This document shows, piece by piece, positions 40,911 to 49,690 of a DNA stretch of 64,000 nucleotides. The DNA is taken from the NCBI GenBank assembly GCA_902576045.1, contig CACGTU010000002.1:25957-89956 (forward strand), given 5' to 3'. Under the pieces are notes generated by a model. It had not been told where the DNA came from. It saw only the letters and a program-made list of their open reading frames with translations, and searched no databases. The number at the start of each line of letters is the position of its first letter. Position 1 is the stretch's first letter. Position numbers and translations under genes: made by a program. Source of the DNA: an uncultured Pelagibacteraceae bacterium (lineage in GTDB: Bacteria; Pseudomonadota; Alphaproteobacteria; Pelagibacterales; Pelagibacteraceae).

Positions 40911-43352
40911 TTAATTTCTAAAGTTTTTTTGGTTTAGAGGTTTTTGTAAGATATCTACTGGATATTTCTTCTTTTCTACTTCAATATAGATTTTTTTATT
41001 TTTAAGTGTATCTTTTGTATTTCCAGAGTTTACATATCCAAATGACAAATTTTTATTAAAACAAAATGAATAGTTTCCAGATGTTGTTCTTCCTATGATT
41101 TTATCATCTAAATAAATTGGTTCATCATGAAGTAATAAAGGTTGTCCGGGTTTACTATCCTTTAAAGTAAACATAATCATACGTTTATCTAAAGGTTTAT
41201 CTTTTATTTGAGACAATGCTTTCTTTCCAATAAAGTCTATATTCTTCTTGTAGCTAATTAGAAAATTAAGTCCCGCTTGATATTGGTTTTCCTCAGGTGA
41301 TATATCATGACCCCAATGTAAAAATCCAGTTTCCATTCGCATTGTATCTAATGCATGCATGCCACATAAAGATAAATTAAATTCTTTTCCATTTTCAGTA
41401 ATTAAATTGAAAATTTTCTTTGAATTATTTATATCCATATAAAGTTCAAAACCATATTCGCCAACATAAGATAATCTTTGTGCAAAAATATCTATGTTAT
41501 CTATTTGTATTTTTTTAAAAGATGCAAAGTTAATATCATCTCTTGATATATTATCTTTAGTCAGTTTTTGAAGGAGATTCTCGCTTTCTGGACCAAATAA
41601 ACCTAAACATGCTATGTCATCTGTAACATCTTTAAAATCAATATCTTGAGACAAATATTTTAGAATATGAAATTTGTCTCTTTCTCGATTGGCTGCTGAA
41701 GTAATAATCCTAAAATATTCTTTATTAAAGCAAATAACAGTAAGATCAGTTTCAATCCCACCATCTTCGTTTAACATTTGTGTATATGTAGTTTTGCCAG
41801 GTTCGTTTTTAATATTAGCTGTACAAAGTTTTTGAAGTTCAAAATGAACATTTTTGCCTTTTAAGTCATATTTTGAGAATGCTGTAAGATCAAACAAACC
41901 AACATTTTCTCTTGTATTTTTAGTCTCATACTCCACAGCTGGATACCAGTTTTGATAATTATAAGAGTATTCATATTCTGGTTTCTGACCATTAGTTGCA
42001 TACCACATTGGTCTCTCATAGCCTCCAGTAACACCAAAGCATGCGCCTACTTTTTTCATTTCTTTATGATATGGAGTTAATTTTTGATCTCGAGAAGTTT
42101 TGTGTTGTTTAAAAGGCCAATGCATTCCATATAAATCTCCAAGTGTTTCTGTAATTCTCTCTTTAATAAATCCTAATTTTGAATGAAATTTTTGGAATCT
42201 TTTAATGTCATAAGAAAATATATCCTCATTAATATGACCATTAATTAACCATTCAGCAGTTACTTTTCCAACACCTCCCCCACTTCCAATTCCAATACTA
42301 TTTAAACCACAGCAAACAAAAAAGTTTTTAATTTCAGGAACTTCACCTAATAGAGTATTTGTATCTGGTGTAAAAGACTCAGGGCCAGAAAAAAACTTTC
42401 TAATCCCAGCTGTTTCTAATACTGGAAATCTTTTGATTGCGGAATTTAAATATGGTTCAAAATGTTCAAAATTTTCTTGAAATTCACCAAAAGAGAAATC
42501 CTCAGGAACTACATTTGTTTTATCCCATGCAGGTATTGAGTTACCTTCAAAAATTCCAACTAATATTTTACCTGCATCTTCTTTAATATAAGTGCGATTA
42601 TCAAAATCTCTTATTACAGGTAAGTTGCTTGAAAGATCTTTTATAGGTTCAGTAATAATATAAAAATGTTCTGCTGGATAAAGGGGTATGCTTACTCCAG
42701 CCTTTTCTCCAATTTGTCTAGACCACATGCCTGATGCAAGAACTATGTATTCACAATCAATAATTTGATCATTTACTCTAACACCAGAAATTCTACCCTT
42801 CTTAGTTAAGATTTCTTTTACAGTTGATTTTTCATAAATTTTAGCACCTTCCATTTTTGCTGCTTTGGCCAGCATATGTGTTACACCTGATGGATCCGCT
42901 GCACCATCTCCGGGCATTAAAATTCCACCTAAAACTTCATCTGTATTTACTATTGGATACTTTTTTTTTATTTGATCTTTATCTAAAATTTGTACATCAA
43001 CATCATAAAGTTGTGCAGTTGTTGCTTGTCTTTGTAACTCCTGCCACCTCCCTTTGTTTTCTGCAATTGAAAGTGCACCATTAAGTCTTAAACCAGGTGA
43101 TTGATCCACTTTTTTTTCTAGCTCTTTGTATAAATCTAATGTGTATTTTCTAATCTTAGTAATAGCAGCTGAGGGACCTAATTGGCTTACAAGTCCCGCC
43201 GCATGCCAAGTAGTTCCAGATGTTAATTGATCTCTCTCTAGTAAAATTACATCTTTCCAACCAAATTTTGCTAAATGATATAGGCATGAACTTCCTACAA
43301 CACCGCCGCCGATCACGACAACTTTGCAACTTTTAGGAAGATTTTTTTTCAT
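40911..43352 (-). CDS. Dimethylglycine/sarcosine dehydrogenase-like flavoprotein (DAO + GcvT)
   Basis: This 813-residue cytoplasmic protein joins an FAD-dependent DAO domain (about 8-370, with VVVIGGGVVGSSCLYHLAK) to a GcvT folate-binding module (about 430-800). His50 in SGTTWHAAGLV sits at the place where mammalian dimethylglycine and sarcosine dehydrogenases bind FAD covalently. GSGGGVGKVTAEWL and NTLLGEVPEIKNFFVCCG mark the end of the FAD part. The family oxidises an N-methyl group and passes the one-carbon unit to tetrahydrofolate. It is therefore probably a step in betaine, dimethylglycine or sarcosine use. It is a single gene, convergent with guaC and divergent from the epimerase remnant at the island edge, with 23 nt between starts. 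Confidence 0.9.
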   Translation of the reverse strand: MKKNLPKSCKVVVIGGGVVGSSCLYHLAKFGWKDVILLERDQLTSGTTWHAAGLVSQLGPSAAITKIRKYTLDLYKELEKKVDQSPGLRLNGALSIAENKGRWQELQRQATTAQLYDVDVQILDKDQIKKKYPIVNTDEVLGGILMPGDGAADPSGVTHMLAKAAKMEGAKIYEKSTVKEILTKKGRISGVRVNDQIIDCEYIVLASGMWSRQIGEKAGVSIPLYPAEHFYIITEPIKDLSSNLPVIRDFDNRTYIKEDAGKILVGIFEGNSIPAWDKTNVVPEDFSFGEFQENFEHFEPYLNSAIKRFPVLETAGIRKFFSGPESFTPDTNTLLGEVPEIKNFFVCCGLNSIGIGSGGGVGKVTAEWLINGHINEDIFSYDIKRFQKFHSKLGFIKERITETLGDLYGMHWPFKQHKTSRDQKLTPYHKEMKKVGACFGVTGGYERPMWYATNGQKPEYEYSYNYQNWYPAVEYETKNTRENVGLFDLTAFSKYDLKGKNVHFELQKLCTANIKNEPGKTTYTQMLNEDGGIETDLTVICFNKEYFRIITSAANRERDKFHILKYLSQDIDFKDVTDDIACLGLFGPESENLLQKLTKDNISRDDINFASFKKIQIDNIDIFAQRLSYVGEYGFELYMDINNSKKIFNLITENGKEFNLSLCGMHALDTMRMETGFLHWGHDISPEENQYQAGLNFLISYKKNIDFIGKKALSQIKDKPLDKRMIMFTLKDSKPGQPLLLHDEPIYLDDKIIGRTTSGNYSFCFNKNLSFGYVNSGNTKDTLKNKKIYIEVEKKKYPVDILQKPLNQKNFRN

Positions 43353-43375
43353 ATTTGAACTAATTATAAATAATT

Positions 43376-43500
43376 ATGACCTATTCAATCAACAACATTT
43401 TAGTAACAGGTGGTGGGGGATTTATTGGAAGCCATATTGTTGAAATATTAATTAAAGAAAAAATAAGGTTATTATTTTGGATAATTTAGTTATTGGTTAA
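43376..43500 (+). pseudogene. NAD-dependent epimerase/dehydratase remnant (N-terminal 41 residues)
   Basis: ATG at 43376 begins MTYSINNILVTGGGGFIGSH, the Rossmann Gly motif and first helix of an extended short-chain dehydrogenase (NDP-sugar epimerase). The frame breaks at the A6 run 43458-43463; with one base fewer it continues KVIILDNLVIG and stops at TAA 43500, where the protein should have about 270 more residues. So two defects are visible: a one-base shift and truncation. It looks like a leftover of an epimerase gene at the left edge of the polysaccharide island. Confidence 0.75.
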
Positions 43501-43505
43501 AAAAT

Positions 43506-44423
43506 TTAATCTTTATTAGAAAAAATATTTTTTATTTTATCATCTAAATTTTTTGAAATTTCAGTTTCGATTTTATTATGGTCAATTATATCTACTTTAT
43601 TTTGTACTTTGTTTTCAAAAACATTTGTAAGAATATTAGTATCGCTTAATGCTTCATTCACAGAATTTATTTTTGAAATTAAATTACTTTTTTGATTTTC
43701 ATATTTTTCAATTTCTTTTTTCAATATATCGTGCTTCTTTTTGATCTCTAATAATTCACTACCTATTCTTATATTTTCATCTTGAAAGAATTTGTTTTTA
43801 TTTTCGATCTCTGAAATATCATATATTTTTTTCTTATTATTTTCATTCTGTGTTTGAAATTCATCAATTTTATTTTCTAATTCTAATTTTTCTTTTTTTA
43901 ATTTTTCTGTCTCAATTTCTGAAGAACTTTGTTTAGTTTTTAGATCATTCAGTTGTTCATTTAAAGAATTCTTTTCTAAAATTAAAGTGTCTTTTAGATT
44001 TTTCAATTCATTTAATTTTAAATTAAGAATTTTTTGTTCATTCAAAATAGTTTCATTTAACTCCTTTAAATCTGTTATTGTGTTGTTTAATTTATTTATC
44101 TCAGCTTGCTGATCAAAAATTAATTTTAAAGAATTCTTTTTTATTTTCTTATTTAATTTAATGTAAATATCATCAATAGATTGTTTCTCTTTTTTACTTT
44201 TAATTATAGTTTTACTTTTTTGAATTATAAATGATTTTGAACTTTTATCTTTCTGATTGGAATTTTTTTTATCAATTTCTTTTACTTCAATTGAATCTGT
44301 TAAAATTAATGGTGCTTCTTTATCTACTTGTGATTTTTTATTTGTTTCATTTTTTTTACTTGGTCTTTGAAGTATATTATTAGTTGCTTCAACAATTTCA
44401 TGAATTGAGTAAATATGGATCAC
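43506..44423 (-). CDS. Long coiled-coil protein, unknown function
   Basis: This 305-residue protein has an N-terminal segment IYSIHEIVEATNNILQRP, then a polar Lys/Asn/Ser linker, then a continuous heptad-rich coiled coil from about residue 98 to 260 (QQAEINKLNNTITDLKEL and so on), and a short charged tail. No signal peptide or membrane helix was seen. It contains no known catalytic motif. It lies at the left edge of the polysaccharide island, next to the epimerase remnant. A structural, chain-length or scaffold role is possible but speculative. Its composition (Lys, Asn, Glu, Ile) follows the local A/T bias. Confidence 0.75.
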   Translation of the reverse strand: MIHIYSIHEIVEATNNILQRPSKKNETNKKSQVDKEAPLILTDSIEVKEIDKKNSNQKDKSSKSFIIQKSKTIIKSKKEKQSIDDIYIKLNKKIKKNSLKLIFDQQAEINKLNNTITDLKELNETILNEQKILNLKLNELKNLKDTLILEKNSLNEQLNDLKTKQSSSEIETEKLKKEKLELENKIDEFQTQNENNKKKIYDISEIENKNKFFQDENIRIGSELLEIKKKHDILKKEIEKYENQKSNLISKINSVNEALSDTNILTNVFENKVQNKVDIIDHNKIETEISKNLDDKIKNIFSNKD

Positions 44424-44483
44424 AAATTCAACCTATGATTTAATTAATTTTTTGTCAATACTGTTGATGATAATTTTGTCTCT

Positions 44484-45494
44484 TTAAGATTTTGTAAAAC
44501 GACTCAAATTTGAGCCTTTTTGACTCATCTCAGTTTCAATCCACTTATAAGTTTTTGTTAAACCATCTTTCAGACTCATTTTATAGCTCCAATCCAATAC
44601 TTTCTTTACAAGATCATTATTACTTGATCTGCCTCTAACACCTTTTGGTTTATCTAGTTGATAATTCTTTTTTAATTCTCCTCCACCAGATATATCCTCA
44701 ATAATTCCAATCATTTGATTAATTGAAACTTGTTCATCACTTCCGATATTAACTGGGTCAGAATAATTTGATTCAAATAATCTTAAAGTACCTTCAACAC
44801 ATTCATCAATATATAAAAATGTTCTCGTTTGTTTGCCATCTCCCCAAACATCAATAGTATCTTTTTTATTTTTTTTAGCTTGTATTACTTTTCTACAAAG
44901 TGCTGCTGGTGCTTTTTCTCTTCCACCATCATAAGTTCCATAGGGACCATAAATATTATGATATCTTGCAACCCTTACCTCTAAACCATAGTCTTCCATA
45001 AAATGTCTGCACATTCTCTCACTAAATAATTTTTCCCATCCATATCCATCTTCTGGTTCTGCAGGATAAGCATCTTCCTCTTTTAAGCCTTCTATGAAAA
45101 CATCTTCTTGTTTTGTCTTATTATATGCACAAGCACTTGATGAAAAGAAATATCTTTGAACTTTATTTTCATTACAAGCAATCAATAAATTTGTATTTAT
45201 AAGAACTGACTGCATACACTCTGCTTTATTATTTTCAATAAATCCCATACCACCCATATTGCAGGCCATGTTAAATACATAATCAATACCTTGAGTAACT
45301 TTTCTACAATTTAAAATGTCTTTCATATCTGTTGCATAATGATTTTCAACTGTATCAAAATCTTGAAACCAATATTCTTTTGGTTTTATATCTGTTGCAA
45401 CAACTGAATTTCCATTTTCTAAAATTCTTTTTACAAGATGGCCACCTATAAAACCACCAGCACCAACAATTAAAATTTTTTTATTTTTATCCAT
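44484..45494 (-). CDS. GDP-mannose 3,5-epimerase-like NAD-dependent epimerase
   Basis: This 336-residue extended short-chain dehydrogenase resembles plant GDP-mannose 3,5-epimerase, which makes GDP-L-galactose and GDP-L-gulose. Matching points are the NAD motif GAGGFIGGH (11-19), NMGGMGFI (79-86), SSSACAYN with Cys122, the Tyr151/Lys155 pair (YGWEK), RYHNIYGPYGT, GGREKAPAALCRK with Lys194, TFLYIDECVEG, NIGSDEQVSINQM and GVRGRSSNN. The Cys and Lys match the acid/base pair Cys145 and Lys217 of the plant enzyme with the same offset. It probably makes an L-sugar nucleotide for the surface polymer. A general dTDP/UDP-sugar epimerase is less likely. No GDP-mannose synthesis gene is visible here. 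Confidence 0.88.
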   Translation of the reverse strand: MDKNKKILIVGAGGFIGGHLVKRILENGNSVVATDIKPKEYWFQDFDTVENHYATDMKDILNCRKVTQGIDYVFNMACNMGGMGFIENNKAECMQSVLINTNLLIACNENKVQRYFFSSSACAYNKTKQEDVFIEGLKEEDAYPAEPEDGYGWEKLFSERMCRHFMEDYGLEVRVARYHNIYGPYGTYDGGREKAPAALCRKVIQAKKNKKDTIDVWGDGKQTRTFLYIDECVEGTLRLFESNYSDPVNIGSDEQVSINQMIGIIEDISGGGELKKNYQLDKPKGVRGRSSNNDLVKKVLDWSYKMSLKDGLTKTYKWIETEMSQKGSNLSRFTKS

Positions 45495-45567
45495 TTATTT
45501 ATAAATACACTGTTTAAATAAAATTACTAATATGAAAATTTAAAAAGTAATTAAGAGGGTATTATTG

Positions 45568-46299
45568 TCAATCTTTTAGTACTTTTAAATCCCCCATATA
45601 TACTTGTTTAAATAATTTAAATGATTTTAAGTACCTTTTAAGAAATATCTTTGGATTAAAAATTATTCTATAAAACCAGCCCAAATACAAATTATCAATA
45701 AATTTATTTATAGGAGCTTGCTCTCCAGTAAAATACGAAATTGCTCCACCAGTACAAATAATTTTAATTGTTTTTTGTGCTTTTTGTTTAATAAATAGGC
45801 CTAAAATTTCTTGAACTCCTCCTGCTAAGTTTATTATTAAATAATCAGGTTTAAATTCATCAATTTCTTTTAAAAGAATATAATCATATATTTTATTTTC
45901 ATCATATATTGGTGATACATAATTTTTAATTTTACACAAACCTAAGTTGGTAAAGAAAATTCTGTTTATTTTTGAACTATTTCGATTTGGATCAACTAAA
46001 AATATTTTCTTTGAATTATTTTTTTGTAAAAAAATAAATAATAATTTAAGAAATTTATAACCAGAAAATTTATTAACTTTAATATTTTTCAACAATCTAA
46101 GTAATAAAACAAAATACCCACTATCAAAAAAAACAAAGTTTGAATTAATTAAAGCATTGTGATATTCAGATCCATTTTTTAAATTAGCTAATGTAGGACC
46201 AGCTGGAAAAACAAACAAACCGTTTTGTTTAATTATATTTTCAAAATCTTTTTTATCAGCATTTATAAATTTAATTTTATTAAAAATTATTTTTTTCAT
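45568..46299 (-). CDS. WecG/TagA/CpsF family glycosyltransferase (GT26)
   Basis: This 243-residue protein matches the GT26 family, which adds ManNAc, ManNAcA or glucose to a lipid-linked sugar on the inner face of the membrane. The N-terminal NGLFVFPAGPTLANLKN and FDSGYFVLLLRLLKN correspond to the usual donor-binding start, and the C-terminal half has LAGGVQEILGLFIKQ, TGGAISYFTGEQAPINKF and GWFYRIIFNPKIFLKRY, which line up with the family GGPxQE, AGxxxRAP and WLYRLxxEPRR motifs. The normally conserved Asp-Gly of the first motif reads Asp-Ser. It probably adds the second sugar of the repeat unit. It is separated from the epimerase by 73 nt and is divergent from the aldolase fusion. Confidence 0.83.
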   Translation of the reverse strand: MKKIIFNKIKFINADKKDFENIIKQNGLFVFPAGPTLANLKNGSEYHNALINSNFVFFDSGYFVLLLRLLKNIKVNKFSGYKFLKLLFIFLQKNNSKKIFLVDPNRNSSKINRIFFTNLGLCKIKNYVSPIYDENKIYDYILLKEIDEFKPDYLIINLAGGVQEILGLFIKQKAQKTIKIICTGGAISYFTGEQAPINKFIDNLYLGWFYRIIFNPKIFLKRYLKSFKLFKQVYMGDLKVLKD

Positions 46300-46449
46300 T
46301 AAATTTAATATTAGAACATAATTTTTGTTGTTTAATAATAGTATAATTTTACTATTCTAACATTTTTAGATCAAAAAAAATTACATTATTATATTAAAAA
46401 AATATTGATAGAATGGTTATGATACGTATTGTTAATAAATAATTGATTT

Positions 46450-47976
46450 ATGAAAATTTTAGATTGCACCCTCAGAGATGGGGGATATTATACTAATTGG
46501 GATTTTGATAGCAAATTAGTTGAAGATTATTTTAAATTAATAAAAGTCCTGCCAATTGATATTATAGAAGTTGGATACAGAGGAAATATAAACAAAGAGT
46601 CTTATTTAGGTGAATTTTACTTTTTAACCAAAAACAATTTAAAAAATATTAAATCAAAAATTGGTAAAAATAAGAAATTATCAGTTATGATTGATTTGAA
46701 AGATTGGAAAAATCCAAAGGAATTAAAAGCCAATTTAAAGGAATGTAAAAATATTGTGGATATCATTAGATTTGCTGTAAATCCAAAAAAAATTAATAAC
46801 CTTAAGAATTTTCTTAAAGAAGTAAAAAATTTAGGATTTAAAATTGCTTTGAATTTAATGTATTCACACTTACTCATAAAAAATTCTAATTTGATAAAAT
46901 CAATTCTAAAATCAAAAAATTTGTTTGATATAATTTATATTGTTGATTCATATGGAACTTTAATATCAAATGATGTTAAAAAAATAATAGAAAAAATTAA
47001 AATTATAGATAATAAAATTTCTATTGGATTTCATGCACACAATAATCTTGAAATGGCTCTTTCTAATTCAATTGAGGCTATTGATAATAAAATCGATTAT
47101 TTGGATAGCACTTTTACTGGGATGGGCAGAGGTGCTGGAAATTTAAAAACAGAGTTATTACTTACCTACTTAAGTTTAAAAAAAAAAACGCTCAAAATTA
47201 AAAATTTCAAAAATATAGGACCTGTTGTTGATAAGTTTGAAGAAATGAAATTAAAAGAAAAATGGGGAACAAGTTTGCCTTACATGATTTCAGGATCTAC
47301 TCAATCACCACAATCTGAGGCAATGCAATTAATAAAATCAAAGAGATATAACATGACAGACATAATTACATATTTAGATAAAAAAGAAAAAGTGAGCTTT
47401 AAAATTAAAAAAAATCTCAAACTTAAAAAAAAAACTATTTTAATTATAGGAGGTGGTGAAAGTGTTAGAAATAAAATTAATTACATTAACGAGTATTTGC
47501 TTAAAAACCCTCATATTTTCTTAGTTTTTTCAAGCAGTAGAAATTTGGACCTATTTAACAAGATTAAGTTAAATAATAGATCAGTTATCTGTGTTACAGG
47601 AAATGAAATTACGAAAATAAGTAAATCTTTTTTTAAAAAGAGTAAGTTTATAATAAATAAAAGTATTGATGATAAAACTATTTTACCAAAAAAATTAAAT
47701 AATTTTTATAAACTTAAAAAAAATGAAATAGAAAAAAAAATAAATAATTCACCACTTGCAATATCCTTAGCTACTGCTCTAGAGATGAAAGCAAAAAATA
47801 TCTATTTGATAGGCTTTGATGGATTTGAAAAAAATAATAAAATAAACGACTACAGTCTATTTAATGAAAATCAAAATATTATCAATTTTTATAAATCAAA
47901 ACTAAATATGGTATCGCTGACAGATACTACTTATGAAAATCTTAAAAAAAGTTCATTATTTAAATTAATAAATTGA
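46450..47976 (+). CDS. DRE-TIM aldolase-like domain fused to a DUF115/MAF-like domain
   Basis: This 508-residue protein has two parts. Residues 1-270 form an aldolase barrel of the HMG-CoA lyase/hydroxy-oxovalerate aldolase group: ILDCTLRDGGYYTNWDF (Arg9, Asp10), FHAHNNLEMA with His195 and His197 as metal ligands, and GMGRGAGNLKTEL (224-236). Residues about 335-508 contain TILIIGGGESVRNKI and LATALEMKAKNIYLIGFDGF, like the nucleotide-sugar or pterin-type fold seen in DUF115 and MAF flagellin-glycosylation proteins. A related DUF115-like protein follows and a CMP-sugar synthetase-like gene lies nearby. The aldolase could make an acidic sugar or a carbon-linked decoration. Substrate and product are unknown; this architecture is not one I know as characterised. 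Confidence 0.75.
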   Translation: MKILDCTLRDGGYYTNWDFDSKLVEDYFKLIKVLPIDIIEVGYRGNINKESYLGEFYFLTKNNLKNIKSKIGKNKKLSVMIDLKDWKNPKELKANLKECKNIVDIIRFAVNPKKINNLKNFLKEVKNLGFKIALNLMYSHLLIKNSNLIKSILKSKNLFDIIYIVDSYGTLISNDVKKIIEKIKIIDNKISIGFHAHNNLEMALSNSIEAIDNKIDYLDSTFTGMGRGAGNLKTELLLTYLSLKKKTLKIKNFKNIGPVVDKFEEMKLKEKWGTSLPYMISGSTQSPQSEAMQLIKSKRYNMTDIITYLDKKEKVSFKIKKNLKLKKKTILIIGGGESVRNKINYINEYLLKNPHIFLVFSSSRNLDLFNKIKLNNRSVICVTGNEITKISKSFFKKSKFIINKSIDDKTILPKKLNNFYKLKKNEIEKKINNSPLAISLATALEMKAKNIYLIGFDGFEKNNKINDYSLFNENQNIINFYKSKLNMVSLTDTTYENLKKSSLFKLIN

Positions 47977-48003
47977 AATTTTGTTTAAGCTAATTTTTAA
48001 AAG

Positions 48004-48864
48004 ATGAATAAAAAAGTTAATAATGGAAGAAGTAGACGTAGCACCTTAATAATTTTTATCGATAATATTATTAATGAATTACTAATAACCTATCGAAAAT
48101 TATTATTTGTATTTCAATATTATTTATTGAGAAATTATAAATTTTTAAAGAAAAATAAAGCTTTAGAAAAGAAATTTGAAGGTCAAAAATTTTTTATAAT
48201 CGGACTTGGACCATCTCTTAAAAACTATGATCTATTAAAATTAAAGGATAAAAATGTCATAATGGTTAACAGATCATTTAGATTAGACAATTATTCAGAA
48301 TTGTCACCAAAATTTCATTTGTTTATCGACCCTAAGCTCGAAATGGGAATTTGGCCTATAGACTACTTGGATGAAATTTTAGAAAAGTCAAAAAATGTTA
48401 AAATTTTTTTAAATGCAGATTGGTTTGATTCAGAAAAATTTTTAAAATTCAGAAATCATGAGCAAATTTATTGGATAAAAATACATCCAGTTTCACTCCT
48501 AAATTCAAAATATTCGTCTGATATAACTCAGTCAATTTCATCTGGGTCCACTGTTATTGAGTGTGCGATAACATTAAGTATATATTTAGGGTCAAATAAT
48601 ATAAATATTTTGGGTGTTGAAGGAAATGGAATATCTAAATTAATGTGTAATCAAGACAGTCATTGGGATGGTTCGGATCCTGATTATAAAGATCATAATT
48701 CATTACTATACGCAAATGATATGATTAATGCTTCTAGAGGTATAAGACAATGGTATGCTATTTCAAAAGCATTAACAAAAAAAAAAATTAAAATATACAA
48801 TTTAACAAAAGAAGGAATACTCGATGCTTATGAATATAAAAATTTTGAAGACTCTTTAAATTAA
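48004..48864 (+). CDS. DUF115/GT42-like protein of polysaccharide loci
   Basis: This 286-residue protein has a basic, possibly membrane-associated N terminus (about 1-50, with one hydrophobic stretch LLFVFQYYLL), then FFIIGLGPSLKNYDLLKLKD (about 63-82) and VIMVNRSFRL, then SISSGSTVIECAITLSIYLG and NILGVEGNG. The GxGPSL and VNRSF segments appear in DUF115 and in GT42 sialyltransferases. It therefore may transfer a CMP-linked sugar or may be a 6-hydroxymethylpterin-kinase-like fold; I cannot choose. It follows the aldolase fusion by 27 nt and resembles the second half of that protein. It ends in a stop tetramer shared with the convergent oxygenase. Confidence 0.62.
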   Translation: MNKKVNNGRSRRSTLIIFIDNIINELLITYRKLLFVFQYYLLRNYKFLKKNKALEKKFEGQKFFIIGLGPSLKNYDLLKLKDKNVIMVNRSFRLDNYSELSPKFHLFIDPKLEMGIWPIDYLDEILEKSKNVKIFLNADWFDSEKFLKFRNHEQIYWIKIHPVSLLNSKYSSDITQSISSGSTVIECAITLSIYLGSNNINILGVEGNGISKLMCNQDSHWDGSDPDYKDHNSLLYANDMINASRGIRQWYAISKALTKKKIKIYNLTKEGILDAYEYKNFEDSLN

Positions 48865-49625
48865 AATTTAGAATTTCTTTTCCATACAACCCTATTATTT
48901 AATGAAAAACTTCCGTAAAGAAAAATTCTCTTGTTTCTAGAATTAAATCTTGAAACACCGTGATACGAGTTCGGAGTAGATTTAAAAAAAATAAAGGTAG
49001 ATGTTACTGGTTTTAAATTACCAATTTTTTTTAAAAATTTTTTTTTTGGAAATCTGCTGAGTTTCTTTTTTTTTCCCTTAATATTGTAAATCTCAAGTTG
49101 ACCACCTTCTTTTTTTTTCACGTCATTCAGATAAAGTAAAAAACTAATTATTCTTGTTTCTCTATCTATATGTGGTGCTCTGAAATATCCATTTTCTGAA
49201 GCTGAAAAATCAATATCTAAATTTAAGGTATTTCGAATTTTTTTTTTTTCTAAATTTCTTGTTAACTTCTTACCTTTTTGTAAACCATAATTAATTTTAG
49301 AAAATTTTTTTATTTTATTAGTCATCATCCATACTTCATCTTTAAAGTTATCTTCTAAAATTTTTGATAAATCTTTATAAAATTTAAAAGTATTAATTTT
49401 AGAATAAAATTTTTTTAAATTATTAGATCTAGATATAAAATTATCAAAATTTTTTGACCCTTTATTAATTCTATATCTTCCGTTCATTACCAAATCATCA
49501 AAATTATTTACTCTTGCAATCTCGTTTTTAAATTTTATCGCAACACTTTTGCTTATAAAATTTTTTGCTATGATAATTGGAAATGATGAATTATTGATTT
49601 TTTTAATATTTAGAAGACTTAACAT
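48861..49625 (-). CDS. 2-oxoglutarate/Fe(II)-dependent oxygenase
   Basis: This 254-residue cytoplasmic protein has the jelly-roll facial-triad motif of the 2OG-Fe(II) oxygenase superfamily: His152 and Asp154 in RAPHIDRETR, His222 in NSYHGVSRF, and Arg233 in KRIFLYGSFS for the 2-oxoglutarate carboxylate. EGGQLEIY (about 173-180) is typical of prolyl-hydroxylase-like members. The family hydroxylates amino acids, lipids, sugars or proteins with O2 and 2-oxoglutarate. Inside a polysaccharide island it probably modifies a sugar, lipid carrier or peptide decoration; the substrate is unknown. It is transcribed opposite to its flanking genes. Confidence 0.83.
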   Translation of the reverse strand: MLSLLNIKKINNSSFPIIIAKNFISKSVAIKFKNEIARVNNFDDLVMNGRYRINKGSKNFDNFISRSNNLKKFYSKINTFKFYKDLSKILEDNFKDEVWMMTNKIKKFSKINYGLQKGKKLTRNLEKKKIRNTLNLDIDFSASENGYFRAPHIDRETRIISFLLYLNDVKKKEGGQLEIYNIKGKKKKLSRFPKKKFLKKIGNLKPVTSTFIFFKSTPNSYHGVSRFNSRNKRIFLYGSFSLNNRVVWKRNSKF

Positions 49626-49690
49626 ATTTAATTATAACATTTTTATATTTTATTTTCAGATCAAATATATATTACTGGTGAGTAATTATT

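Noticed and set aside
46337..46356. AATAGTA/TACTATT hairpin in the 150-nt divergent gap before the aldolase fusion
   Set aside because: Very A/T rich and only 7 bp; in such DNA this is expected by chance, and there is no T run.
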